From assembly GCF_001015195.1 (NCBI RefSeq), contig NZ_LDES01000095.1:20441-84440 (forward strand): a DNA stretch of 64,000 nucleotides, given 5' to 3'. The stretch comes from Sphingomonas sp. Y57 (GTDB lineage Bacteria; Pseudomonadota; Alphaproteobacteria; Sphingomonadales; Sphingomonadaceae). Positions 9,185-18,497 of the stretch are shown here, in pieces; positions within the stretch are counted from its first letter, which is position 1; every line of letters starts with the position of its first letter. The notes under the pieces were generated by a model that searched no databases, had not been told where the DNA came from, and saw only the letters and a program-made list of their open reading frames with translations. The translations under genes and the position numbers were made by a program.

Positions 9185-10176
9185 GATATGCCAGACATCT
9201 TGTATACACGCCTGAAATTCCCCCCGAGGATGCCGTTGATGGCGTCCGCAGCGTAACCGTGTTCCAGCATGATCTGGACCAGTTCGACGAGTTGCTCCGG
9301 CTGAAAGCAGCCGCCCTCATAGAGTTGCGTGCCGGTCGGGTCGGGCCAGGAAGAGTCCTTGGCCGCGACGATCGACGCCCAGACGCCTGCCATGTCCTGC
9401 ACATAATCGGTGCCAAGACCGACATGCTGGGGGCCGACGAGTGACGCGATGTGATCGATATGTCGAAAAACCGTCTCGCTGCGCGCTTCGGCATCGCCGA
9501 TGAACGCCCCGATACCGACGACGCCGATGACACCGCCGCCAGCGGCGCAAGCGCGGATCTGTGCATCGTCGATGTTGCGGATGTGCGCGCACAGCCTTTT
9601 GGCACCCGAATGCGAAAAGATCGTCGGGAGGCTGCTTAATTCGATTGCCTCGAGCGAGGAGCGCCGACCCGTGTGGGAACAATCGACCACCATCCCTATG
9701 CGGTTCATCTCGCGGATGACCTGTCGTCCGAACAGGCTCAGTCCCGCGTCAGAGGGCTCCGCGCATCCGTCGGCCACGAAATTGCGGATGTTATAGGCGA
9801 GCAGCATGTGCCGGACGCCGAGGTGGAAGAGCGCTTCGATACTCGAAAGATCGCTTCCCAGTTGGACGGTGTCCTGCACATTGAAGCCGAGCGCCAACTG
9901 GCCATTGCTGCGCGCCGCGTCGAGCTCCGCAAGGCTTGTCGCGACGGTCAGCCACTCAGCATGGGGTGCGATGGAGTCTTTGACCTTGCGGATATGGGCG
10001 TCGACGCCGTCGAATGTGGGAGGGAAATCCTCGACCGTCAGGGAGACGAAATCGAAGCCGGCGCGATGATATCGGGCGAGAATGTCGATATCCTGATAAT
10101 CCGTCAGCCAGGGCAGCGTCATCTCCCAAACTTCCGAGCCGGAAATCATGGCCTTGGCTTTGTCGGTAATGCTCAT
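9181..10176 (-). CDS. Membrane dipeptidase family (M19) protein with altered metal site (copy 1)
   Basis: TIM-barrel protein of the renal dipeptidase family, 331 aa. Aligned by eye to human DPEP1, the second metal site is intact (His168 in DCSHTG, His189 in IFSHS, plus Arg200 and Asp257 in GLGTDY). The first site is not: the His and Asp of the N-terminal DGHNDLP motif read Glu18 and Thr20 (WEMTLPW), and the bridging Glu is Gln101 (NVQD). The enzyme may use one metal or a different chemistry. ATG 10176 was chosen for GGAG 9 bases upstream; a longer start at 10209 is possible. Lies between the MFS gene and the aldo/keto reductase fragment. No signal peptide. Confidence 0.9.
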   Translation of the reverse strand: MSITDKAKAMISGSEVWEMTLPWLTDYQDIDILARYHRAGFDFVSLTVEDFPPTFDGVDAHIRKVKDSIAPHAEWLTVATSLAELDAARSNGQLALGFNVQDTVQLGSDLSSIEALFHLGVRHMLLAYNIRNFVADGCAEPSDAGLSLFGRQVIREMNRIGMVVDCSHTGRRSSLEAIELSSLPTIFSHSGAKRLCAHIRNIDDAQIRACAAGGGVIGVVGIGAFIGDAEARSETVFRHIDHIASLVGPQHVGLGTDYVQDMAGVWASIVAAKDSSWPDPTGTQLYEGGCFQPEQLVELVQIMLEHGYAADAINGILGGNFRRVYKMSGIS

Positions 10177-10230
10177 TCGATCATTCTCCGGCAGCCACCC
10201 GTTCGGCATGGCCGCAAAATTGGCGCGCGT

Positions 10231-11598
10231 TCAGTTCGTCCCCGGCAAAGCGACGTCGTGCCGGGTGTCGGAAGGGGCGCGAGGCGGCTCTCCGCTATCG
10301 CCATGCGCGCTGGTCAGATCATCGACGACATGCCTGCCGGCGAGCCACAGGTGCAGCGCCGCCCAGCCATAAGCGGGGCAGCCGGCCAGCAGCGCATAAC
10401 GGAGGGCGTCGACGCCGAAGACCGGGTGCAGCGCGTCGCTCAGTGCGCCGATGACCAAGGGGCCGAGCCCCATCCCGATCAGGTTGGAGAACAGGAAGAG
10501 CGCGGCAAGTGATGTTGCGCGGATCTGCTCGGGCATCAGCGTCTGGATGATGGCAAATAGCGGAGCGGTGGCGAGACTGGCACCGGCGATACCGACGGCG
10601 ACGAAGCCAAAGGCCCAATATTGATCCGGTGCAAGGTAGATGAACGCCGATGCGACACCGAAGACCAGATAGGCGCCGCTCATCATGTTCAGCTGCAGAC
10701 GCTCATTGTTCGCAGCGAAGCGAGACGCCAGCTCACCGCCGCCGAGCAGTCCGAGCGTGGTGCTCACGCCCCAGATCACCGAGAACCAGGTGCCAAGCTC
10801 GCCTGTCTGCAGTCCATAGCTCCGGATGAAGAAGGTCGGCTGCCACTGTCCGACGCCGCTCGCCAGGAGAACCAGGACGCAGTAGCAAAGCCCGAGATGA
10901 CGGAAGGTGGTGCTGGCCCATAATATCCTCAGCACCTGGCCAAGCGGCGGCTGGGCCGTTCGTCCGACGCCCGGTTCGCTCGAGGCGCCGGACGACGCGA
11001 CGGGCCCCGCCGCCGATTGGCGCTTGTCTCTCAGGGTCAGGTGGACGAGGACGGCCAGCGCTATGCCGGGAAGTCCCAGCAGCACGAACATCAGCCGCCA
11101 CCCTAGCAGCTCATTGAGCCAGCCAGCGACAAAAAAGCCGATCAGCACGCTTAATGAGGTGCCGAGCATGTAGATGGCGACCGCCCGAGGACGCTCCGCC
11201 CGGCTGAAATGATCCGCGATCAACGAGTGCGCGGTGGGGATGCAGCCTGCTTCGCCTACAGCTGCCGCGACGCGCACGACGAGGAGCTGAATAAAGCTCC
11301 CAACCAGGGAATATAGGATCATCGCCGCGCTCCACATCGTCGTGGTCAGCGAGATGATGGCGATGCGGTTGCCGCGGTCGGCCCAGCGGGCAAGCGGTAT
11401 CCCCATGATCGCGTAGAACAACGCGAAGGCGATCCCGGTCAGCAGGCCGAGCTGAGTGTCGCTCAAGGCAAACTCCGCCTTGATATCCTGAAGCACCAGC
11501 GACAGGGCGACGCGCTCGGCCGAGTTGGAGGCCAGGACGACCAGCAATATGCCGAGAAGATAGTGCCGGTAGGCGGGCGTTTTCATAGGCTTTTGCAT
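10231..11598 (-). CDS. MFS transporter, Spinster-like (copy 1)
   Basis: Twelve-helix major facilitator of about 455 aa in the inner membrane. It shows the Spinster-type opening (RVALSLVLQDIKAEF, then LSDTQLGLLTG) and the loop 2-3 motif GIPLARWADRGNR. Nearly collinear with the MFS protein at 28231-29640. Likely imports the peptide or amino-acid substrate delivered by the TBDR encoded upstream; its real cargo is unknown. The start is uncertain: ATG 11598 is used, with ATG 11586 and TTG 11640 as alternatives, none having a strong ribosome site. A long inverted repeat separates it from the TBDR gene, and 54 bases separate it from the dipeptidase gene. Confidence 0.9.
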   Translation of the reverse strand: MQKPMKTPAYRHYLLGILLVVLASNSAERVALSLVLQDIKAEFALSDTQLGLLTGIAFALFYAIMGIPLARWADRGNRIAIISLTTTMWSAAMILYSLVGSFIQLLVVRVAAAVGEAGCIPTAHSLIADHFSRAERPRAVAIYMLGTSLSVLIGFFVAGWLNELLGWRLMFVLLGLPGIALAVLVHLTLRDKRQSAAGPVASSGASSEPGVGRTAQPPLGQVLRILWASTTFRHLGLCYCVLVLLASGVGQWQPTFFIRSYGLQTGELGTWFSVIWGVSTTLGLLGGGELASRFAANNERLQLNMMSGAYLVFGVASAFIYLAPDQYWAFGFVAVGIAGASLATAPLFAIIQTLMPEQIRATSLAALFLFSNLIGMGLGPLVIGALSDALHPVFGVDALRYALLAGCPAYGWAALHLWLAGRHVVDDLTSAHGDSGEPPRAPSDTRHDVALPGTN

Positions 11599-11738
11599 CT
11601 CGTCGAGATCGTTCGCGGCTGCTCGGTCAGTCGTTGCCAACGGGGTCCGGCGTCATGGCGGGGAGGCTGTCGCATCGGGCAATCACCCCATGCTGCGATG
11701 CTCCGTCTCGCCGAGCCATATGGGGGCAGCCGCCGCTT

Positions 11739-11779
11739 GGGAGAGACCGGGTGGCGTTGCTGCAGGCCCGGTCTCTCCC
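11739..11779 (-). terminator. Thirteen-base-pair perfect inverted repeat after the TBDR gene
   Basis: GGGAGAGACCGGG at 11739-11751 pairs perfectly with CCCGGTCTCTCCC at 11767-11779 around a 15-base loop. It starts 8 bases past the TBDR stop on the - strand. With no T-run on that strand, it may act as an mRNA 3'-end stabiliser or partial terminator that sets TBDR level above that of the MFS and peptidase genes downstream. Confidence 0.6.
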
Positions 11780-11786
11780 GCATTGC

Positions 11787-14294
11787 CTAGAAGCGGGTGG
11801 TCGCCGTCAATCCGATCGTCCGAGGCTGCGTCGTCGCGATATAAGGCACGCCGTAACCCGTGAAGGCCGATACCTTGCCGCGGGTGTCGAATATGTTGCG
11901 GCCATAAATCTGAAGCTCCACGGGACCGAGCGTCGCTCCAGCCCGCAGATCGACCGAGACGTAATCCGGCAGGAGATAGGAGCGGCTGAAGTTCGCGGTG
12001 AAGCTGGAGGTGCGGTCGCCCAAATAGCGCAACGTGGCGCCGACATTCACCGGCAACCTTCCCGCATCGAACCGATAGTCTCCACTCAGCGTCGCCGTGA
12101 ACTTGGCCACATTGGGGAGGCGCTCGCCCTTGACCCCGCCAAGATCGGCATCGGCCTCCGATAAGGTCGCGTCCTGAAAGGCGAAGCCGCCCGTGAAGAT
12201 CATGCCGCGCGTCGGCCGCGCCGTGAGGTTGAGTTCGACGCCCTTGACCTCGGCTCCCCCAGGCGCGTTGAGCCTTACGCTGAACCCGCCGCGCGAGGTG
12301 ATGACCTGGAAATTGCTCCAATCGATATAATAGGCCGCCATATCGATGCCGAAGGCCCGATCGGCGGTCTCCGCGCGGAAACCCGCCTCATAGCTGCGCA
12401 GTCGATCGGCCTCATATGTCGGCGGTGCCAGCGGATTGCCCGTGACGGGATCGAAACCCACCGCATTGGGGCCGCCGGGGCGATAGCCGGTGGCATAGCG
12501 CACGTAGAGCGTCGCCCGATCGTTGAACTTGTAGCTGGCATTGGCGAGATAGGTGACCACATTCTCCTTGAAGCGGCCGGTCCGGTCGAAGGCGCCCGCC
12601 AGGATGCCGGTCTGGATCTGCCGGTAGCTTTGACGGTTGTGAGAATAACGCAGGCCGCCGGAAACGTCGAACCGGTCGGTGACGTGCCAGGTCACATCGC
12701 CAAAGGCGGCATATTCCTTATAGCTCGATGGTCCGGCCAGGGTGTAAACGTCATTGGCGACCAACAGTCCGGCTGGATCATAGCTGATAATGGCCTGCTG
12801 GAAGTCGGCGGTCTCGCGGGTGTAGAAGCCGCCGACCACCCAATCGACGGGCGACTCGCCTTGGGAGACGAGCCGGACCTCCTGGGTGAATTTGTTGGTT
12901 TTGGTGAAGTTGGCGATCGAAAGCGCCGAATAATTCCGATTGAAGAAGCTGTTGATGAACGGGACGTAAAGCGCCGAGACGTCATTGACGAAGTTGGTGC
13001 GCGAGGTCTGATAGCCGGTGATCGATGTCAGCGCGGCCCAGTCCAGATCATAGCTCAGCGTTCCATTCAACAGGCGGAACTTCTGCTCGAAGGGTTCGCG
13101 CACGCTACGATCCTGCGCGAGCGCGTCTGTCGCAGGACGACCCGCGCTGGGGCCAGCCGCCAGGTTGAAGCTGTAGTCGGCGAAGGCCGACCCGCGGCGA
13201 TCAATATTCTGAAGATAACCGCCGAGACGCACGCTCAGCCGGTCGGTGGGCTGCAGCAGCAGATCGAGCCGACCGCCATAGACGTTCGATCGGTTGACGT
13301 TGGAGTCGTTCAACCGAATATTGTCGATGTAACCGCCGTCATGCGAATAAAAGCCGCTGACGCGGATCGCCGCCACATCGGTGGCGATCGGCGCATTGAT
13401 CGCCGCCGCGCCATTATAACTGATGCCGCCGTCGCGGGTGCTCGAGATGCCGGCCTGGGCCTCCGCGCCGAACGAACCGGCATCGGGCTTACGGGTGATA
13501 TATTTGATCAGGCCTCCCATCGAGCTCGCGCCATAAAGCGTGCCCTGAGGCCCCCGAAGCACCTCGATGCGATCCATGTCGAAGAGCCCGACGTCGAGCG
13601 CCAGCTGCGCCGACGAAGCCAGAGCGGTCGTCGAGCCATAAGGGACGTCATCGACATAGATGCCGACCGTCGGGCTCACATCGAACCCCGATGTGACACC
13701 TCGCATCGAGATCTGATTATAGCCAGCGCCGAAGGTCGTGAAACTCACGCCGGGCACGAGATCGGCGAAGTCGCGAAACTGCGTGATTCCGCTCTTGGCG
13801 AGGTCGTCGACCGACAGGACCGACACCGATTGCGGGACGTCGATCAGCCGCTCTTCGCGCCGTTGCGCCGTGACGACGATTTCCACGCCGTCGGACTCGG
13901 TGCCATCGTCGACGGAGGCCCCGAGCGCTTGACCTGCCGGGCGCGCGGACAATAGCTGGGCCGGTCGGGCGACCGACACCCGCTTGGCCGCAGGTCGGAC
14001 CAATATGGTGCCGTCGCCATTGGCGGCCGCGGACAGACCAGCCCCTGAGACCAGGCGCGAGACGGCCTGCGATGCGGTGAAACTTCCCTTGAGCGGGCGG
14101 GCGTTGCGCCCGGCGACGGTGGCCGGCGCGAAGATGATGTTGGCACCGGTGCGGCTCGAGACCGCCTTCAGAGAAGCCTCGAGCGACTGCGCCGGGAGAT
14201 CGAAGACGATCGTCTGCGCAAGTGCCGGTGCCGGCGCGACCATCATGATCGCCGTGGCGGCCATCATGCCTGCCTTATAGTCCCGAAAAGCCAT
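11787..14294 (-). CDS. TonB-dependent receptor with N-terminal STN signalling domain (FecA-like transducer)
   Basis: 835 aa. Signal peptide of about 26 residues ending in ALAQ, then a secretin/TonB N-terminal (STN) domain (FDLPAQSLEASLKAV, about 30-100), a TonB box region (EIVVTAQRREERL), the plug (VEVLRGPQGTLYG-type signature, here DRIEVLRGPQGTLYGASS), and a 22-strand barrel with the end signature QPRTIGLTATTRF. The STN domain receives the outer-membrane signal and hands it to FecR, whose gene lies upstream. ATG 14294 is preceded by GGGGGGAAGAA; an ATG 24 bases further upstream lacks such a site. Strongly similar in plug and barrel to the receptor at 22051-24258, which lacks STN. Confidence 0.96.
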   Translation of the reverse strand: MAFRDYKAGMMAATAIMMVAPAPALAQTIVFDLPAQSLEASLKAVSSRTGANIIFAPATVAGRNARPLKGSFTASQAVSRLVSGAGLSAAANGDGTILVRPAAKRVSVARPAQLLSARPAGQALGASVDDGTESDGVEIVVTAQRREERLIDVPQSVSVLSVDDLAKSGITQFRDFADLVPGVSFTTFGAGYNQISMRGVTSGFDVSPTVGIYVDDVPYGSTTALASSAQLALDVGLFDMDRIEVLRGPQGTLYGASSMGGLIKYITRKPDAGSFGAEAQAGISSTRDGGISYNGAAAINAPIATDVAAIRVSGFYSHDGGYIDNIRLNDSNVNRSNVYGGRLDLLLQPTDRLSVRLGGYLQNIDRRGSAFADYSFNLAAGPSAGRPATDALAQDRSVREPFEQKFRLLNGTLSYDLDWAALTSITGYQTSRTNFVNDVSALYVPFINSFFNRNYSALSIANFTKTNKFTQEVRLVSQGESPVDWVVGGFYTRETADFQQAIISYDPAGLLVANDVYTLAGPSSYKEYAAFGDVTWHVTDRFDVSGGLRYSHNRQSYRQIQTGILAGAFDRTGRFKENVVTYLANASYKFNDRATLYVRYATGYRPGGPNAVGFDPVTGNPLAPPTYEADRLRSYEAGFRAETADRAFGIDMAAYYIDWSNFQVITSRGGFSVRLNAPGGAEVKGVELNLTARPTRGMIFTGGFAFQDATLSEADADLGGVKGERLPNVAKFTATLSGDYRFDAGRLPVNVGATLRYLGDRTSSFTANFSRSYLLPDYVSVDLRAGATLGPVELQIYGRNIFDTRGKVSAFTGYGVPYIATTQPRTIGLTATTRF

Positions 14295-14404
14295 TTCTTC
14301 CCCCCGTCCGAAGCCCATGTCCGCGACGGCCTGTTCGGACCGTCGAGCATAGACGCGGCACCCGCCGGATCACCCCACCCCGCTTTTTGCCGGTTGGTTG
14401 ATTT

Positions 14405-15361
14405 TTATCGAGGGCGGGGGGAGGCCTTGAGGACGATGGCCCCTTCGTCCGCGCCGAGCTGCAACTGATGGATGTCGGCAATGGCGCGCGCGAACTGACC
14501 GGTGTCGGTGGCGCGGAAGGTCCCGCCGATGCGCAGCGACGCCACCCCGGCATCGTTGATCCGGATCGGTGCCACGCTATAGCGGTTCATCTCGCGAACC
14601 GCGGTTGCGAGCGGCGTGTTCGCGAACACCACTTGGCCGCGCCGCCAAGCCCGGACGTTCTGGAGATTGACGGCGAGCAATCTTGACCGACCGCCATCAT
14701 ATTGAACCAACTGCTGCCCCGGCCGCATGTCGATTTCAGAGGCTTGTCCGGCCAAGGCGGGCTGATTCTCGACGACCCGCACCTTGCCTTCCGCGAGGGT
14801 CACCGCAAGCGCGCGCTCGACATAGCGGATATCGAAGACCGTGCCGACCGCTACCACCTGGGCGCCCGCGACCTCGACGACGAACGGCCTCAAGCTGTCC
14901 TTGGCGACTTCGAAGGATGCCTCGCCCTTGTCCAGCCGGACGAGACGGCGACCATCGCTGAAATAGGTGGTGAGCCGGGTCGCGGTGTTGAGCGTGACCA
15001 CCGAACCATCGGCGAGTTTGACCGAGCGCTGCTCACCGATACCGGTTTCGATGGGTTCGCCGCGATTGAACATCCAGCCGACCATAGCTACGACCAGCGA
15101 GACGCTCAGCGCCATCGCCATGATCCGACGACCGTTGTGCGACCGTTGCGCGACCGGTGGCGGGGCGCGCGTGCCGCCGGCAAGCTCCCATGTCTCGCTG
15201 GCCATTTCGAACGCGGCCCGATGACGCTCGCTGATCGCAAGCCAGGCGCGGAAATCGTCCTGCAGCTCCGGTCCACGTTTATCGGACTGGAGCCTTGCGA
15301 CCCAGATCGCGGCTTCCGCCACGGTCTCGGCATCGACCTTGGGGCGAGGTACGTCAGTCAA
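14405..15361 (-). CDS. FecR-type anti-sigma/sigma-regulator
   Basis: 318 aa. A cytoplasmic N-terminal DUF4880-like helical part (FRAWLAISERHRAAFEMA) is followed by one membrane helix (about 80-97), a periplasmic FecR domain (GEQRSVKLADGSVVTLNTATRL, DKGEASFEVAKDSLRPFVV read in pieces) and a C-terminal STN-like part. It relays the state of the STN-TBDR to the ECF sigma factor. Its start overlaps the sigma gene by 8 bases (ATG 15361, sigma stop 15354), so the two are translationally coupled. The TBDR gene follows after about 110 bases. Confidence 0.94.
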   Translation of the reverse strand: MTDVPRPKVDAETVAEAAIWVARLQSDKRGPELQDDFRAWLAISERHRAAFEMASETWELAGGTRAPPPVAQRSHNGRRIMAMALSVSLVVAMVGWMFNRGEPIETGIGEQRSVKLADGSVVTLNTATRLTTYFSDGRRLVRLDKGEASFEVAKDSLRPFVVEVAGAQVVAVGTVFDIRYVERALAVTLAEGKVRVVENQPALAGQASEIDMRPGQQLVQYDGGRSRLLAVNLQNVRAWRRGQVVFANTPLATAVREMNRYSVAPIRINDAGVASLRIGGTFRATDTGQFARAIADIHQLQLGADEGAIVLKASPRPR

Positions 15362-15845
15362 TGCCGTTCACCTTCACCGTCACCTGGGCAATCGCCCGCG
15401 CCATGCTCTTCTCGATCGCGCTGACCGAGATGCCGAAATGCCGGGCGGCCTCGCTGTAGGTCATGCCTTCGATCCGCACCGCCACGAACACCTGACGCGC
15501 GCGCTCGGGCAGTTCGGCAATGGCCTGTTCCACCAGCCTTAGACGCTCCCGCATCGCAAGTACCTCATCTTGCGGCGGCTGATGCGGATAAAGATATTCG
15601 ACAAGCGCCTGATCGGCATGGGCATCGCTGCGCACCCGGCGACGGCGGCCGAGCGATGTCGCGAGATTGAACGCGGTGCGCCACAAAAATCGCTCCCCAT
15701 CGACGATCTCCGCCGGCCGCGGATGGGAGGACAGGCGGCGATAGGCCTCCTGCACGATATCCTCGGCTTCATCCGCCGCCCTCGTGCGCCCCTGCAGATA
15801 ATGTAGCAGCCGCGCCCTCACGCTCCGGTCCAGTGGATTCGCCAT
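15354..15845 (-). CDS. ECF sigma factor, FecI-like
   Basis: 163 aa. Region 2 is visible at about 15-80 (AEDIVQEAYRRLSS, FLWRTAFNLATS) and region 4 at about 105-155 (LPERARQVFVAVRIEGMTYSEAA, then the helix-turn-helix FGISVSAIEKSMARAI). Such factors direct RNA polymerase to TBDR operons when the receptor binds its ligand. Two tandem ATGs are present; the second (15845) is used because GGAG sits 5 bases before it, while the first (15848) is only 2 bases away. First gene of the left - strand operon, which runs down to the hydroxyproline dehydratase. Confidence 0.93.
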   Translation of the reverse strand: MANPLDRSVRARLLHYLQGRTRAADEAEDIVQEAYRRLSSHPRPAEIVDGERFLWRTAFNLATSLGRRRRVRSDAHADQALVEYLYPHQPPQDEVLAMRERLRLVEQAIAELPERARQVFVAVRIEGMTYSEAARHFGISVSAIEKSMARAIAQVTVKVNGID

Positions 15846-15848
15846 CAT

Positions 15849-16130
15849 CGCTCCTCACGCGCGAGAGTGTCGCAGCAATTGTGCAGGTCAACCCGCAAGG
15901 AGGCTGATGCGCTCGTCATCCAATGATCATCGGCCGGCGCCTGACGAGGCCGGGATCGCGCAGCGGGGCTTGGAGGACGCCTTGTTCGTCGCGCCCGCCG
16001 GCGTTTGAGCGCAAGCGCCGTTCCGCTTGTCCCGCGTCTCGCCGGTCGAGCTGCTGCCCGGTCCGGGATCGGCCTGCTGACCTGTTATGGGGATGGTCCT
16101 CATCGGCCGAGCGCCGATCAAACTCGCTCT
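15849..16130. promoter_or_regulatory. Intergenic region upstream of the ECF sigma gene
   Basis: About 280 bases between the end of the OCD gene to the right and the sigma gene. It should hold the sigma-gene promoter and the end of the next - strand operon. I see no convincing promoter, no GntR element and no coding pattern. Confidence 0.4.
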
Positions 16131-17096
16131 TCAAAGGTCCATGGGGAAGCCAACGCCCTGTTGCCTGGCCTTGCGGTAGAAAGCATCGGCAACGAAGACA
16201 TCGAAAAGGGCATCTCCGACGGCTTTGTAGACGGCGGTATCCCCCTTATGAAACCGTGGCTCACCGGATGACAGGCGACCCACCGGAACGATATTTTCCG
16301 GGAGTATCAGACCTTTTTGCAGCGGATTGACCAGGTCGCCAACCTCTTCGATCGCATGCTCGGAATCCACCAGGATCGTGGATGCCAGCGCATAGACGCC
16401 GTCCGGCAATTCCTGCATCTCGGGCTTGAACGAGCCGATGCTGACAAATGCTTTGCCCGCGAGCAACCTGCGATCGTCCGGCAGCACCGGCACCGCGGAC
16501 GTCGTCGCCGTGATGATGACGTCGACACGTCCCAGGACGTCGTCGGCACACCAACATCTCACGACGTGCAGATCGGGCACCACCTTGGCAAGCTGGGCCA
16601 CGAACCGATCGTAGACAGAGTCGGACGGTTCCAGGACGAAGGCCGTTCGGATGGGGCGAACCGCGGATGCATAGATGGCCTGCATCGTTCCCTGCACCCC
16701 GCAGCCAATGATCCCGATCCTGTCCGTATCGGGGGGCGCGATGTGCTTTATCCCGATGGCGCCGACCGCCCCGGTGCGTTGCTTCGTCAAGGAAGCGGCG
16801 TCAATGATGCACAGGGGCTGGCCGGTGACCTGGTCGAGAAGGATCATGATCCCAAGCGTTACGGGCAGACCCGTCGCGGCGTTCGCGGGAACGACGGACA
16901 CGACCTTGACCCCGGCGCCGACCGGCGTCAGCGCGGGCATCGCGAGCAGGGTGCGATCCGCTCCGCTCAAGCTCATGCGCATCGGCGACAGCACCTCGCC
17001 CTTTTGCTGGCAGGCAAGCGCTTCCTCGACCGCGGCGATCACCTCACCGACGGACAGAAGGCCATCCAGATGGTTTTCGTTGAGAAGAAGGGTCAT
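16131..17096 (-). CDS. Ornithine cyclodeaminase/ketimine reductase family protein (second copy)
   Basis: 321 aa, OCD/mu-crystallin fold. Conserved lysine in GVKVVSVVP (Lys64), LTKQRTGAVGA (Arg107) and Rossmann loop GCGVQG (131-136). It differs clearly from the OCD protein at 4320-5261 and is closer in motif style to alanine dehydrogenase/ketimine reductase members. It sits directly after a DadA-type dehydrogenase gene. A simple reading is that DadA oxidises a D-amino acid (for D-proline, giving delta1-pyrroline-2-carboxylate) and this enzyme reduces the imine to the L-form. The frame is open 46 codons upstream; ATG 17096 gives the family's normal N-terminus. Confidence 0.85.
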   Translation of the reverse strand: MTLLLNENHLDGLLSVGEVIAAVEEALACQQKGEVLSPMRMSLSGADRTLLAMPALTPVGAGVKVVSVVPANAATGLPVTLGIMILLDQVTGQPLCIIDAASLTKQRTGAVGAIGIKHIAPPDTDRIGIIGCGVQGTMQAIYASAVRPIRTAFVLEPSDSVYDRFVAQLAKVVPDLHVVRCWCADDVLGRVDVIITATTSAVPVLPDDRRLLAGKAFVSIGSFKPEMQELPDGVYALASTILVDSEHAIEEVGDLVNPLQKGLILPENIVPVGRLSSGEPRFHKGDTAVYKAVGDALFDVFVADAFYRKARQQGVGFPMDL

Positions 17097-17156
17097 GACA
17101 GTTCCGGATGGTCTCGAAGGGGATAAGCTGGTCGTTCGCCGTGGCGCCGGAGCCGG

Positions 17157-17176
17157 CCCGCGCGGTAGCGCGCGGG
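17157..17176 (-). terminator. Hairpin between D-amino-acid dehydrogenase and OCD genes
   Basis: Eight-base-pair perfect stem (CCCGCGCG / CGCGCGGG) with a 4-base loop in the 112-base gap. No T-run. Probably an intercistronic RNA structure. Confidence 0.35.
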
Positions 17177-17208
17177 AGAGCCAGGCGTTGATTGCGCGGC
17201 ACGGTGCC

Positions 17209-18474
17209 TCACGGCCCCGACGCTCGGCCGGCAAATCGCCGCAGCGAGAATGGGTCGAGGGCGATGGGCGGCGGCACGTCCCTGACCAGCGCGTCGACGC
17301 ACTCCGCCGTTATCGCCGCCTGGGTCAGGCCGAGATGTTGATGACCAAAGGCGTAGACCACGCGCGGACTCGACGGTGCCCGTCCGATCGCGGGAAGGCT
17401 GTCCGGGAAGGACGGCCGCCCCCCTCGCCAAGGCTCGGCCCGTGCGTCGCACAGTCCGGGCAGGTAGCGGCGCGCCAGCTTGAAAAGCTGCCCCGATCGC
17501 TTCCAATTGGGTTCGGCATCGCGCCGGCCTAGTTCCACCGTGCCGGCCAGGCGAAGCCCGCCAGTCATGGGCGTGGCGAGAAATGCCTCGGTGTGAAAGG
17601 AGATCGGCCGCGACGGCATCTCACCGACGTGCGGCAGCGTCAGATGATAGCCGAACTCGACGCCGAGCGGCACGCGCATGCCAAGCGGCCTCAACAGGTC
17701 GTCCGATCGCAACCCCGCCGCGATGACGATATGGGACGCCTCGATGATGCCGCCGTCCAGAATGACGCGAACGGTATCGCCGGCCGGCTCGATGCCCCTG
17801 ACCTGCCGCCGCGCGACCTCCCCGCCCGCCTTGCGCAGTTCGCCTAACAGCTCGAGCACGAGCCCATAAGGGTCCGGTGTATGTGCGACATCGGGATGAA
17901 GCATCCCGCCCGCGACGCGATCGCGCAGGAGCGGCTCGATTTCCCCGACCTCGCCGGCGTCCAGCGGCTGCAGCGGAACGCCTTCGCTCGAAAGCCTTGC
18001 CGCCATGCCCCTGAGCGAGGACAGCCCGGCGGCATCGCGCACCACCTCGAGCATGCCGCGCTGGACGAGCCTCGTGCGCGCGACGCCGCCCAGCAACTCC
18101 AGCCAGGACGACAGAGCGCGGCCGTTTAGGGCCTTCAGCCCTTCGATGGTCCGCCGTTGTCGTGCCGGCATCCCGTTGATCAGGAAGCGCAGCAGCCAGG
18201 GCGCGATCGAGGGCAGATGGCCAAAGCGGATCGACAGGGGGCCGAGCGGATCGATCATCATCCGCGGCGCGCCGAGGATATGGCGCGGGCTGGACAGCGG
18301 CAGGACGAAGGACGTCGCGATCACGCCGGCGTTTCCGAACGAGCATTCGCGGCCGGGTTCGTTGCGGTCGATGACGAGCGTGCGAAGACCCGAACGTTGC
18401 AGGCGAAGAGCGGCGGCGGCGCCGATCACGCCACCGCCGACGACGACCACGGGGGGTTGGGATGAATCATGCAT
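17209..18474 (-). CDS. FAD-dependent D-amino-acid dehydrogenase (DadA-like)
   Basis: 421 aa DAO-superfamily oxidoreductase. N-terminal dinucleotide fold with VVVGGGVIGAAAA (GGGVIG at 13-18), the DadA-type CSFGNAGVIA stretch (about 44-53), and a C-terminal FAD-contact region (YAFGHQHLGLTQAA). Such enzymes oxidise D-amino acids to 2-oxo acids, or D-proline to its imine, passing electrons to the respiratory chain at the inner face of the membrane. Flanked by a CocE peptidase gene upstream (gap 23 bases) and an OCD reductase downstream, forming a likely D-to-L conversion pair. Substrate not determinable; D-proline is my inference from the neighbour. Confidence 0.88.
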   Translation of the reverse strand: MHDSSQPPVVVVGGGVIGAAAALRLQRSGLRTLVIDRNEPGRECSFGNAGVIATSFVLPLSSPRHILGAPRMMIDPLGPLSIRFGHLPSIAPWLLRFLINGMPARQRRTIEGLKALNGRALSSWLELLGGVARTRLVQRGMLEVVRDAAGLSSLRGMAARLSSEGVPLQPLDAGEVGEIEPLLRDRVAGGMLHPDVAHTPDPYGLVLELLGELRKAGGEVARRQVRGIEPAGDTVRVILDGGIIEASHIVIAAGLRSDDLLRPLGMRVPLGVEFGYHLTLPHVGEMPSRPISFHTEAFLATPMTGGLRLAGTVELGRRDAEPNWKRSGQLFKLARRYLPGLCDARAEPWRGGRPSFPDSLPAIGRAPSSPRVVYAFGHQHLGLTQAAITAECVDALVRDVPPPIALDPFSLRRFAGRASGP

Positions 18475-18497
18475 ATCGGCAGCCTCGAAGCGCGCGG

